Position numbers and translations under genes: made by a program
Notes under the pieces: generated by a model
What the model was told of the DNA's origin: nothing
What the model saw: the letters and a program-made list of their open reading frames with translations, nothing else
The model's database searches: none
Assembly (NCBI GenBank): GCA_000310025.1
Contig: FN649739.1
Span: 507,447 to 571,446 of the forward strand
Reading direction: 5' to 3'
DNA from: Ectocarpus siliculosus
Lineage: Eukaryota; Sar; Phaeophyceae; Ectocarpales; Ectocarpaceae
DNA: 64,000 bases
Part shown: piece by piece, positions 46,937 through 58,986 of the stretch
How the letters are laid out: each line of letters starts with the position of its first letter
Numbering within the stretch: position 1 is the stretch's first letter

Positions 46937-49900
46937 GGCGAAGGAAGCAGCAGCAGCGCCCTCCCTGGCAAGGCATACAGTAGTGAGAGGGCCATTGGTG
47001 AGTTCGGCGGAATTGCTTAAACTAAGACTTCGAGGATAAGGGATCCTCCGCGATGATGGACCAAAAAACGTTGTTGAAAGTACAAAAGCCCGGATACGAG
47101 AAGTAGTTGTAAGTGTGGTCCAGGTACTGCTGAAAATGAAACGAACATCATTTTCCCTCCGAAACCCCTGCTTCTGGAGCCTTCGAAATCGTGAACACAA
47201 CATGCCCGCGGACAAGAAACGTTGATCAACGGTTAAGGCTTATTTTTTCCCATTTTCGGCCGAAAAGCTATCCGAACGCGCGTTGTTTTCGAGAGCTTTT
47301 GTTCACGAATCCGAGAAAAAAGGCATGGATCCGTGAAGAAATTGTTTCTAAGATGCGTGAAAAAACGGACCGACCAATCGGAGAAAATACACATTTCATA
47401 GATCCGTTAAGCCAGAGGTGTGGACACCAGTAACGCGGGGTAGGAGGGCCGTGCTACTGCAGAAAAATAGTGTGCAAACCTCGTCGGAGTCCCACACTGT
47501 CTCATTCCAAGGCCACTTTTCTGTACGAAACAATCACCGCCGCGAGTGGATGGTGTTGTTGTTGTTATGCGCTGGATGAGCTTAACTGTGCCCGCCAAAA
47601 CCACCCAAAGCCAAAACCATCCGAAGGTCCGCCGGAAACGCACGCGATGACGAATTTCATGACGGAATCTCTCACAGGCCACGCGGGGCCGGTTCTTTCT
47701 TTCCGACACAGGGAGGGTTAGTCTAGTGTACTATCGGCGAGTAGGGTGCAACCCGTCGCCTCAGCCTTCGTTGAAGCCAGACGAGACACCAAGCGGAGGG
47801 TAGCCAGCACCACCGGTAAAGGAAATTTGCGGTAAGTAGCGGCAGGATTTTCCGTTGGTTTTGTTCGCTCGAAAATAACGGGCCCAAGTTGCCTATTTTC
47901 TTAAAATAGGGTGAAATATCGCCCCCCCCCGCCCCCATTGGGCCGCAGGTTTATAGGATATTTCTATAGCATTTGTTGTTGTTGTTGTTGTTGTCTTCAC
48001 ATTAAAAACCGTTCCGATCTCTCTCTACCCAGTACCTTCGTATGTCCGTACTGATCCAACACTCGACGCGGTCGATTCCGGTGGTCACAGGTTAACTTAC
48101 CCTAAAAAGGTACACTCAAATAAACTATAGCATAGAGAGGGGGGGTTGTTTCCCTGCCCTTATCCCTAACCCCAACCCCTACCCCCCCCGTAGCGCCTCG
48201 ACTACAACCAAGCTATTTATTTAAAGGAGAATCCTTGCGAAGGCTGCTGGGCCGTGGGGTCAGACGGTCATTTAGACGAAGAATGTATAGGCCCCGGTGA
48301 GGTGAAGAAATAGAGTTTTATTTTAGTTGAGTGGAAGAGGGTGTGCGTAGCGTGCCTAATTTTGTCGAAAAGGTGCGCAATGAAGCGGAGCTGATGACGG
48401 GTAGAACTAGGGAAGTTCACTCGAGGTGTGTGTGTGGTATCGGATATAAATATACGTCGAACTACAGACAAAAGTTGTGCTTGCAGAATTTTTGAGAATC
48501 TGTTTGTGGAAATGTTGTATGTGGAAAAGCGAACATTCGAGAGAGTCCTTTCCCCCCCAAAACCAGAGAGTCCCTTCCCCCGAAGATCTTCAGTAGACAA
48601 CAATGGTAGAAAAAATAGCCAAAATAGTCTAGTACGCGTGCTGTTGATCGGACACAATGCCGACGAACGTGTAGTCCAAATGCCAGACGACGCCACAATG
48701 TGTTTGGAAGAACAAAAATACCTAAAGGGAACAGGTCGGCTGCTCCTTCACAACTCCGTAGTTGTTATTGAACTCCTGTTTTAGTATGTATCCTTCTCAG
48801 ACTAGGTGCATCCAGCGCCCACGGGGAGAGCGCGAGGTTTGGGCTGGGATTCTGATCCTCCAATCTATTGTAGTGTACATCTGCCAACAACCACGTCAAA
48901 TATCCGCATCCAAAGGTGTAGGGGCAGTTTGCCGTTGGTCTGGTGCTGTGCTCGAGACAGGCGCTGCTGCTCTGCTGCTCTCCTGCACCTCTACAGTTCT
49001 ATGTATCTAAACACGACTAAAGCAAACATCTTTGGAGAAAAAAAGGTCGAGGAAAAACACTACATCATCGAGCACGGCACGGGTATACTTGCAGGGGGCG
49101 AGAGGGACGAAGCATGCATCACCGCCACCAAGTTAGGGCGGCTGAAATCAAGCGGAGGCACGATGTCCAAGCAGTACTGCTGTACAATCTATGCACCATC
49201 GTCCGACAAGCAGCACAAATACATACGTTGTTTCCATTGAGACGAGAAAAAAAATGAACACGAATACAATCACCGCACCTCTCAGCGGCGTGCCCCTCCG
49301 GCGGCTTGAAGTTCTGAGCAGCCAAGCCCTTCTTGCTGACTCAAGCCGGCGCCCTCGTCCACAATCAATTGTGGTTGGCTATTATTGCGGCTGATTGATT
49401 GAGCGTTCTCCGGGTTGCCCGCAGGTGGAGACTGACGATTCGCGGTGTGAGAGCGAGGATGTGCGGAATGACCCCTCGTGTGACCCCTCAAGCATGGAAA
49501 CAGGGAACAGGGGACTCGGGATTCGTTGTTGTCCGATTGGCCAACCACCACAAGGTAGCGTTCCTGATTGTACAGGGTTCCTCAGTTTGATGATCTCGCC
49601 GCACCATTAGGACGCACAGAAAGTTCTGTGTTGTTCCGAAATTTCTGAAACGCAAGAAAGAGAGAACGACGATTGGATGATGCCGACAGTGCCAGCGTGC
49701 CAGCCCTGGACTCTGGCGCAAGTGCAAAGCTGCTTCGAGATTCGAGATATTCCTCTAGAGATAAACAAGAGAGACTCTCTCACCTCTCACCCGGTGCCTC
49801 CTTTCATCGGTGGGCGAGTTGTTTCCCCGTTTGCCCCTATTATACATCGCGCTTTCTACCCAAGTTCTAACCGAGCACCCGAGCACATACAGACGCGGCG

Positions 49901-51631
49901 CAACGTTGTGGAACCTGCGGTATCTCGTCGCGATTCTCCCTCCCCGCCATTACCCTCTTTCCCCTCCCCTATACAAAGCATCCGCAACAGACTGGCGCTC
50001 CCCACGTACCCCAGCACCCCCAGCTCAAAGATGTGAACAGCCACATGACATTCTTCGCGAGCTACTGTAAAACAGGTGTACTGTAGAAGGGCCAAGAGTT
50101 GGCCCCAAGAGTCGATCTACCTCCAACGGTTACTGCTTGCTGTCTCTACTGGAGTGCGTTTGTGTCATCCCCTCAATTCCGCCCGTTCCCTTCAACTTGC
50201 ACCCCAACCTCAAACTCCGTCCTCCTCTCCTCCGACCGCAATCCAATCCAATCCAATGAAAGCACGTCGCTTTGAGCCCAACGAGAAGCTCAACAAGGTT
50301 GTACTGTAGGTACAGACGCTCCCACGGACCCCGTGCGCGCGCCCTTCCAGCGCGGTGTTTGCCCGGGCTGGAGCCCCGTTCCTCGGGCTGCCGATGACAA
50401 CGCAAAGAGAATACCTTCTCCACAGCATCCAATTTGTTCCTCATGTAGGATTGGAACGCGGTGAACTGCCATCTCCCTTGCTGCTCGATCGACCACGACG
50501 ACAACCCCCTGCCCGTAATAGTTGCCCGTCCATCATCCCAGAGTGCAGCGCATACTCCTCAGGTTTCAACACTTGACCCCGGCCACCGGAACGCCGCCGA
50601 CGCCTGATCACAATCCCACTCCTTCTAATACTGAAAAGAAGGATAGGCGGATAGCAGCACATCAGTTCGATCAATAAACTTACACCCGCCCACGCCCGCC
50701 ATACCCACTGGTACATCACCGTTCTCGCCCCACTCCCACTCAATTTGGCAACCCCAGGGCATGTCCTAACTCGAGACTAAACAGCTTCGTCAACGTTTCC
50801 CTTAGACGCCTTAAAGAGTACCTCTTCTCTAGAGCATTCGTACAGCGCCATAATGCCGTAGTGGCTGCTGCGTCTCCCGTTTGCAGAACGCAACGTTGCC
50901 TCGCGTGAAATACCAAAATCCATGTGAATCTTGTTGGAAGGTCAAGGTTTCCGATGGGTGGCACATCGAGAAGTGCGGCATAGCCAAGCCTAGGCGAAGT
51001 ACCCTTCCACCCTCACCCCAAGCCGTTGCCTTTTGAATGCCCCTCCGAAGGATGATCCACGAAATGGGGCTCCTCAGGCTCTCTCGCCTAACCGGCTTTG
51101 ACGACTCGAAAAAATGATGCCATCATAGTAAGGTCCACCCCCATTTGTTTGGAAGTGCTTGACCGCGACTGCCTTTCACGCAATCGTAGACATTATATTA
51201 TCGCCACGACAAAAGAACAGGCAGGCCCAACGATGCCGAAAACATCTTTTTTCCACGCCTTGGAACCATATTATTAATTCGGATGTTGTTTTTGGGGGAG
51301 GGGAATACCCCCCCCTCCCCCCACCCAAACGCCAAGACCACACAAAGTTACTGCGGATGTAATAGGAGGGTTAAGGCGCATCTGTGTGCCTCGTGTGCGC
51401 TTGTGCGCTCTGGCCCTGCCTGTACGCTGTACGGAGTACCACACCCAAACGAAGATAGGGAAAGCATGGCCATCGCACCCCAACCCTATGCGTGGGGCGT
51501 AGGCCTAGCCCACGCTGTTGCGGCGCACAAGACAAGTCGAAAACAACGTTCTCGGCGCGCATCAGAAGCAGATTGATTCGGAGTCCAGCGAAGAAGGGAA
51601 GGGCAGAGATGAATAGGGAGGGGGACGAAGA

Positions 51632-51862
51632 GGAGGAGGAGGAGGAGGAGGAGGAGGAGGAGGAGGAGGAGGAGGAGGAAGAGGAGGAGGNNNNNNNNNN
51701 NNNNNNNNNNNNNNNNNNNNNNNNNNNNNNNNNNNNNNNNNNNNNNNNNNNNNNNNNNNNNNNNNNNNNNNNNNNNNNNNNNNNNNNNNNGGAGGGGTGA
51801 GGAGGTGGAGGGGGTGGAGGAGGTGGAGGAGGTGGAGGTGGTGGAGGAGGAGGAAGAGGAGG
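51632..51862 (+). repeat. (GAG)n / (GGTGGA)n array with gap
   Basis: A GAG/GGA trinucleotide array runs from 51632 into the gap at 51691. After the gap the sequence resumes as GGAGGTGGAGGTGG-type repeats up to about 51862. The true length is unknown. Frames through it give poly-Glu or poly-Pro, but no flanking domain supports a coding role. Confidence 0.9.
51691..51790. other. Assembly gap (100 N)
   Basis: Exactly 100 N inside a purine-rich trinucleotide array; the real length is unknown. Confidence 1.
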
Positions 51863-52319
51863 AGGACGCAAGATCGAGGGGGTGTAAACGCATCACCCCG
51901 AAAGAGCATTTTCCGGGATTGGCGTGTAGTGTTGCGTAAATATGAATGTGTCGAAATACTGGGCATACTTGCGAGCTCCTGCATATGTTCCGCGGTCGGT
52001 TTCCGCCAAGCATCGGGGGGTTTCGTCGACGGGCGCCGAGACATGACGCTACCACTCCGGGCTTTTTGCTTCACTGAAAATTGGTTCGATGTGGTGTGAT
52101 GGATAATGCGGATGATCGTCGTGTGATTTCTCCACCAAAAACGACAACAACAATCATCGCGTTCGTTCTCGGCGCACTTACATAAGGCGAATTTTGATGC
52201 CGGTGTTTCGTCCGTACAACTACAGTCAAACAGGGTTGATACGCACACTCCACTATGCCTCGCAGGTAAAAAACAATGAGAAAATATAACATGTACTGGG
52301 TGAAAGTATCGAACATTTC

Positions 52320-53008
52320 CTAATTTGGACCGTAGCTATTGTAGGTGTGCTGTGGTGACTTCTTTGGGTACCCGTAGTAGGCCATGTCCTTCGCCAACTC
52401 ATTTGCCTTCTTTTCTTCCCCAACCAGCGCATCCAAGAAACCCCTCTCACGTACCGCAACCGTTCTCCACTCTACCCACAGTTTCGAAGCCGCGGAATAA
52501 GAGGCGTAAGTCGCGGGAGCAACTCCGACCGTCGAAAGTAAGACCTCAAGATTTCCGAACCTGTCAACACACACGAGAGGGAGGAGAAACCTCAGCTAGT
52601 CTGCGAGGAATGTCAGTACGCGCCCACCGGATACGTGCCGCCCGCCGTAGTGTCGCCAGTACCAGGGATGCGTGCCGCTTCGGAACACCACCCCCCCGTC
52701 ATCTCCAACACGCCCAACCATCTCATTACGCGGCGCGCGGCTCACGGTTTTCCCCGCTCTGGGTTTCGCCGTTATGCCAGCGTTTTTGTCCCTTCGGGAC
52801 TGGGAGAGGCTTCAAACGACCAGAGGTTAACGTTGTGGCGGGCTTCGACACGGGAGGCATGTCGGTGATGACGACCCGCCGCGAGACCGGTGCGAAAGGT
52901 GTGTGCTTCTCCAAGAGTGCTTGCAGACCCTCGATGTTCTGTAGCGCAAGGGTCTGTTGTTCGGTTTCGCGTTGTGGCGAAGATTTGATGTTGGAGTCTC
53001 GGGGTAGT
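52320..53008 (-). mobile_element. Tyrosine-recombinase-like fragment (N-terminal/core-binding part)
   Basis: Two minus-strand segments look coding. The first (53008-52726) contains SSPQRETEQQTLALQNIEGL and EKHTPFAPVSRRVVITD, then stops. The second (52560-52320) follows an AG acceptor and reads LEVLLSTVGVAPATYASYSA, SKLWVEWRTVAVRE and KKANELAKDMAYYGY, then stops. The TYASY...LWVEWR...FL pattern followed by an acidic/basic helix and a tyrosine-rich turn is like the SAM-like core-binding domain of tyrosine recombinases found in Crypton- and DIRS-type elements. No catalytic R..H-x-x-R..Y part is visible downstream, so this is a relic or a truncated copy. Recognition is by pattern only. Confidence 0.4.
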
Positions 53009-53920
53009 CTGGCTCGTTAGGCAGCTGCCGATTGCTGCGTGAAACGGGACTTTTCCCCCCGTGTCTTGATGGTTTTTTGTCTTCATCGAGCTGAAGGAGT
53101 TCCGAGCCGAGGGCCCCGCACCAGGGAAGAACTCGTTGGGACAGCAACCAGTGCCGCTCAGAACCTGAGTAAAGTTAGGAACGTGAAAGTTTTGTTGAGT
53201 CGGTTTGCTGCCAGCGGAACCCCGACTTGTACCCGACACTTTCCCCTCAGTCCCGACGCCCCGCTCGGACCCCGACCGCTCGTGTTGTTGCGACAAGATG
53301 GAGATGATGGGTGGCTCTTTTGTAGTGTTGATGCCGTTGTCGTCTTCTTGGCGCATCTCTTTGGGCTAGACCGTGTGCGACGTACCACATGGTAATAGGT
53401 GGTATGTTGTGTTCCTCTCGTTTGTTTTTGTATGATCGCTGTGCTTCTCGTTGATGGTCGGGTTGGGTTTATTGTAAGGCGCAGTGTAGCTGAGAGCGCA
53501 CACTCTCGCGACGCATCTGACGAATAGAAGGCGAACCTCTATTTTATCTATCGGCAAGAGGTAATGTCCGATCGGCGGCACGCCCCTTTCCCACCCCATG
53601 TTTGTCTCCCAGTCTTCGAGGGCGTTAATCCCCGATCAGTTGGACATGCAACAGCCATTCTTGTGTCCCGGTGCGATTGTCTTCTACTTCCCTCGCCTCC
53701 CACTTTAGAGCGAGAAACGTCGAGCAGTTCCCGTGTTTTTCTCGATGACTGCGCGAAGCCTACATACATACACAGTATCGCTCTATCCGGAATTTAGGGA
53801 CCATTGGGGGATGCTCACGTACCAAATGGCCCGTGTATTTTCAGCCAGGATTCGTAAACCTCGGGCTTGTAGTTGTTTTTGTCTGGTAGTCTCCTTTTTT
53901 GGTTTATCATGGGTGCGCAG

Positions 53921-54319
53921 GCGGGACGCGGTTGAGGCAAGGGCGACGGACACGCCGGAGTCGGTGTGTAGAGACGAGGACGAAGACGAGGACGAGGACG
54001 ATGTCGAGAAGAGGAAGGAAGAGCAGGTCGGTTCTCGTCGAAAGTCGTCTAATGCTTTTCTTGTTTTTTTTTGTTTGGTAATGTTGCGGTGCACAATGTC
54101 GTATACCATCGCAAAGGATCGATCAAGCTCTATTGAAATCTACAAGCGCGGATGCTAGACGCACAGCGCCTCTACACCGGTTTCAAATGTACTAGTACCG
54201 CATGCTGCCACCGCCTCGCGACCTGAATTTCCACGTGCTTGTCGGGTTATAGCGGAGAGGAGGATGTCGATGACGACGACGATAGCGGAGAGAACGAAGA
54301 GGAAGGAAGCGGAGACTAG
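53921..54319 (+). CDS. Possible acidic-tail gene, two exons, incomplete
   Basis: A segment 53921-54026, bounded by GTGCGCAG and GAGCAG/GTCGGT, encodes RRDAVEARATDTPESVCRD followed by a Glu/Asp run and KRKEEQ. A second segment, 54253-54319 after TTATAG, encodes GEEDVDDDDDSGENEEEGSG and a TAG stop. Together they look like the acidic C-terminus of a nuclear or chaperone-type protein. However, the phases do not join directly (phase 0 to phase 2), so an intermediate exon is needed, and I cannot find the 5' part. It could equally be GAC/GAG-rich non-coding repeat. Confidence 0.25.
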
Positions 54320-56455
54320 AAAGACATGGGCGAAGATGACGATGACGAATGAGCATCCAAACACAAATATATGATGCTATCGTTAGGGTGTTGTCTCGCG
54401 TTGTGGGCATCGTTCGGGCATCGTTCCAGGCGGCAGCAGTGTTGCGGCTTTTCTCTAGCTCGTGGGAGAAGAGGCTAGCGAAATTGACTTTGTCGTAAGA
54501 GCGACGACGGATGTACAATTTCCCTCCTCTGTTGTCGGCGCTGTTGGTGCAGACTTATTTTCTCCGTTGAGTTGTCAGCGGGGAATACCTTTAGGGGGCT
54601 ACGCGACGAGCTTTATCCATTCTTCGCACCAGCCCACTTGGGGTGAGAGGAGTGCAACGTAGTGTATCTTGTGGAAAACAACTATTGCTGCGCGGACAAT
54701 GTTCGGCGACAGCCTTAATGGTCCTTGTGACTGCACGTCGTTCTCAAGAATCAGAGAGTGTTGTTTTCGATCTGCAACTGAACATCTTCCCAAGCTTGTT
54801 GTCCCTCAGCCTTCGGGAGGTGGAGTTCTCTGCAAAACTATTTGAACCCATACCTTTTTCTCGGTCATTGCGAATGGCACCGCGCCGTTTGACAAGGAAA
54901 TGGTTTGACGCGAGGCAAAAACAAGCAAGAGCGCGCACCAGCATCGATGGTACGTCTTGGTTCTACGTCTTGCTTAGGGTAGAGTCGCTGGCGTGACAAT
55001 CTCTGCGCGTGAGACGACCGGTATCACCTCGTCTCTCTCTCTCTCTCTCTTTTCCTCGATCGTGAACTTTCAACCGACATCGTTCTTTTCCCGTGCCTGG
55101 GTGAACACCTCGACACAGATCCTGGATTTGCCAAAACAGCGCGGTCGTCCTTGCGAATAGTGCACCCACGAAGCGTATCAGATCTTTGAACTATGTAGAC
55201 TAGTGAAACGGCTTCATTGAGTCGATTCTGCCTGAACACCTCGAAGGGGCTCCAGCAGCCCCTCCATAATTGAAGTTGTCGTGCATACTTCAAGACCTTT
55301 TCGTGCTGTTCACATTTTCAATAGGAAAGTTTATCCGTCGAACAGAGAGAATACGCTTACGACGCCCTACGTCGGCGGCAGCAGGATAGCAAAGATCCCG
55401 CCCTTCCATCCCTTTTCTTTCGAAGGTGGGGGGAAAACCTCGGGAGCATTCGGTAGATAGTCGGGTGATGGAAAGTGATGTGTACCATTTGGAGGCTTGT
55501 CAGTTTCGGGACTCCACGTTGCAGCCGCAGTCCCCCGGCTGGTATTTTGGTGGGAAAGGGGCAGTACGAGTTAACGTCGCGCCTCGCAGTCAAAATGCGG
55601 CCGGCGAGACGATGCGCGTTGCGTGTACCTTTCTCCCCAACGTGAGGCCTAGAAACCGAAGCAAAACAAGGAAACACTGCGAAAGAAAACCGAAAAACGA
55701 TAATTTTCCCTCAAGAGCTACAACCTGCAACCTATTAGCTAACTAGACCAGAAGATTTCGGTTTCCGTCTTTCCATCCGAGTCAGTCAGCAGTTCGGCTG
55801 TGCGACCGAGCGCTTTATTCCTGCCACCAAACTTGCGGTTTTGCCTGTACTCTTTGTATCAAGTTTTACGGCATAAGCTACATGTCCCTATCGCAATATC
55901 AAGAACTACCTTCACGCCACATATATCCATCCCTCTAGACTGTACGTGAAACCTAAACCGAAAACTTGACGCCAATGACCTGGAACTGGTCAAAAATAGT
56001 CTATAACACATTCGGGACAACCGCGCACTCCACGGGCCTTGTGCGGTCGCCGTTCCAACAATGGACACGGCCCAACCGTCAAGTACGCAACACACCACAT
56101 CAATCCACCCAACGAGGAGCCTACCACACACGTATGCAAGCATTTCACGCGCGTCCTTGCTGTCTTCCACACCACCCGTTCTCTCGGAGCGTCGTGACTT
56201 CACGAGGTCGGGTCTCCCACACTTCCGGTAGTTTTGATAATCTGCTCATGGACACAACATTCTGCCCATGGGAAATGCCCATGGGCAAGCCCATGGGCAT
56301 GCCCATGGGCCGCCCACGGTGGGCACTTCGTGGGCAGTTCATGGGCTGCCCATGAATCAAGGGCAGCCTATGGACCGTCGATGAGTGCGCTTAAACCGGA
56401 ATCAGTGTACTCCCTAACAATTGACTATCTACTTTGGAAGGGGCATTATAGCGGC

Positions 56456-56492
56456 TAAAAACCCTAACGCTAACCCAAACCCTAACCCCAAG
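56456..56492 (+). repeat. Degenerate telomere-like (CCCTAA)n stretch
   Basis: The stretch contains AACCCTAACGCTAACCC followed by AAACCCTAACCCC, so about five units of a CCCTAA-type repeat with errors. It sits between the two copies of the 43-bp direct repeat. It is either an interstitial telomere trace or simply C/A-rich sequence. Confidence 0.5.
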
Positions 56493-56523
56493 CCCCCACG
56501 ATACATGCTAGATTGGCGGTGGG

Positions 56524-56604
56524 TGGCAAAGTTCTAGGTCGATGTTCCGGTGGCTACGTTCTAGGTTGATATGCCGGTGGCGAAGTTCTAGGTTGATGTG
56601 CCCA
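56524..56604 (+). repeat. Three 27-bp tandem units
   Basis: Units at 56524-56550, 56551-56577 and 56578-56604 share TGGCNANGTTCTAGGTNGAT. The third runs into the second 43-bp direct repeat, so the array abuts that repeat's edge. Confidence 0.9.
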
Positions 56605-57052
56605 CGGTGGGCACTTCGTGGGCAGTTCATGGGCTGCCCATGGGCGCGCCAATGGGAAGCCAGCCCATGGGCAGGTCATGGGCACTCTATGGGCAGTCCT
56701 TGCAGTGCCCACGGGGGGTTTAACAAAGCTCCCAGGAGTGTGGGAGATTGACGAGGTCGCACCTCGACCGTTGTCTTGCTCCATGTCTACGGGCGCGCTC
56801 CTTTGGGACCCACGCACCTCTGAACACGTGATGATGTGATCCGAGGTGATGCCCCCCCTTCAGAGGTTGAACTGGCCTAATCGGACGACCCCACTCGCTG
56901 CCAGCATTACCTTCTCAATACAAGTCTAGACGTCCGTCTAGTCTCTCAGACCGCTCTTCTTTAGGCGGTGCACCAGTCAGTGCACCTCCTGACAGCAACA
57001 CGCAAACGACGACGGTTGGTTGAGGCAAGCAACACTACCACCCCCTGTGCCA

Positions 57053-58945
57053 TCACGCTCCGTACCACTGCTCCTCAGGGCAGAGGACTCCCACGAAGGC
57101 GCGGTCGAAGTTGGGGCTGTCCTTGGAGCACTGCCTGATGGCCTCTCCGAGAACGAGGTGGAAGTCCGTGGTGAAGTGGATGCTGTCGTAGAAGATCTTG
57201 GTCGAAGGGTCGTCGCACTTGGTGACGGCTGGTTGGTCCACCAAGCACGTCGCGCACGGGGTAGTCGAGTCGGCGCAGAGCGCGCACTCCTCCTGGCAGT
57301 CCGGGTTGCGCAAGGCTTGGGTCCCCATGATCTCGGCGGCGTCGTCCACGACGAAGTTAAACTGGATGCAGGTTTCGGCCAGGAGCGATCCTTCTCCTGG
57401 AGTGAAGCCGAGATCCAAGAAGATGGATTCGTCGTCAACAAGCGCCTGGCGGAACACAGAACGACGCGGGGGGGGGGGGTCGACTATGGGTCAGGTTCAT
57501 GATCCATCTGTTTACCATATGGTGAGGACGGAGGATGAAGGCCGCAAGACGGAGTTCGGCGGCCGTTCACGGACATGGCACTAGCATACGTAGTTCAGGC
57601 AATGAACCGCCTGGTGTACAGGGCAAGGCCAAAACCACCAGAACGTTCATAACGCCGCTTAGTTGCCCCGATGGACACCAAGCCGGGGCCATCGTCAAGC
57701 AGGCGTTTGCAAGTTGCACGGCGATAGCGACGTCTTCACCGTGGTTCCACACGAAAGATGCACCTAAGGATGACCCGCAAAAGTCACTATCCTGAACGTG
57801 AAAGCGTTGCATCAGGACTCAGGGTCCCGTGCGCGTCATCGATCGACAACATTCCAACGTGCTTTGGACGCGAGAATATATACCTTGGTGTGCGATTTCG
57901 CCTTCTTCAACACCTGTGATCAATGGCCCTATTAAATGAAGCCACCTGTACGATGTATAGGTCTCTATCGGGTCTTCCTAGTACTCACCGCGAACAAGGT
58001 GTACATGTCCAGCATTCGCACTTGACCGGCGTACTTGTCCACCAACAGTTCGGCTCCGCTGCGAAGGACCAAGGTGATCTGGTCCAAAACAGTCGCGGTT
58101 TCCGTACCGGCAATGCCCTGTGCGTGCCATTGAGAACGCGGCATTAAAATAGTCAGCAGTTAATCGTTTTTCGCGCATCGCACCCAGCGCCTGCTGACAG
58201 CGCCCGTGCTCAACGTCATTTGCGACCTCGAACATCCCCATGCATGCAGATAGTTCACGGAAGGTCACCTTACTTGTAGCCCGACAAATATCCCTTACAT
58301 GTGTACAAAACCTGTTTTTGCGCAGTACTCGGCCCTCCCCTGAGGCCGACGCCCTCCGGTTCATTGTCGGTGTCACAATGTAATTGGAAGTAGATGAGGG
58401 GATATTCAGCTAACTGTACGCAGATGTTGATAAAATCTCCGATGAATCCGCCAGCACTTACATCGAGCCCTTTGAGGGACCCGACGTTGGCGAGGAGGAT
58501 TCTCCCGGTGACGCCAGCGCCGATCAGCCTGGCGATCCCCTCATCCCAAGCGCCGAGCACTTCCTGTGACGGTGAGCGTAGGTATACATACAAGTTGCAA
58601 GCAGGGATCAGCGGGTGTCGCCAGAGAACAGAGCTCGACTTCAGCCTGCAGAGGCTGCAGGGGCAGGAACGAGGCTCACACCACCTAACTTGAAGCTCAC
58701 ATCGCCTGACATCATGCAATAATGCCGGAGGTCTAGGGTGCAGCGCTGGCGAACTCAACGCTCACAAGGGTAGTGCACCCCAGCATGTGTGCGTAAGGTT
58801 GTTCTCGGACTTCGTGGCAAGCCACGATGAACGAAATTGACGCAGCGCGTGTAGATGTATCAGCAGGGCGGTAGACCGCAGCGACAGCGGAAGCACCACC
58901 ACCACCGCCATCTCCACCACGACCACCACCAACAACAACAACAGC

Positions 58946-58986
<41 letters not shown>

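Larger units (their letters stand above)
46937..52319. other. Long gene-poor stretch
   Basis: No frame here codes for a protein I recognise. A GTTGTTGTT run lies at about 47970-47992, and a degenerate CCCTAA-like patch (CCCTTATCCCTAACCCCAAC) lies at about 48159-48178. The rest is unique-looking DNA with small overlapping frames. The trinucleotide block and gap at 51632-51862 are listed separately. A gene with very short exons could have been missed. Confidence 0.45.
56246..56720. repeat. Second palindrome-rich CCCATGGG block with exact 43-bp direct repeats
   Basis: Words such as GCCCATGGGC recur in clusters (56266-56312 and 56638-56690). A 43-bp sequence beginning GCCCACGGTGGGCACTTCGT is present exactly at 56312-56354 and again at 56600-56642. 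Between the two lie the telomere-like stretch and the 27-bp tandem array. The block resembles 34109-35362. Confidence 0.85.
54320..57052. other. Intergenic with repeat blocks
   Basis: From 54320 to about 56200 I see no recognisable gene. A short (CT)n lies at 55033-55050. The repeats from 56246 onward are listed separately. The right end, to 57052, is the 3' flank of the minus-strand hydrolase gene. Confidence 0.5.

Noticed and set aside
48159-48178. Second telomere-like stretch
   Set aside because: Only two or three degenerate CCCTAA units; too short to support.
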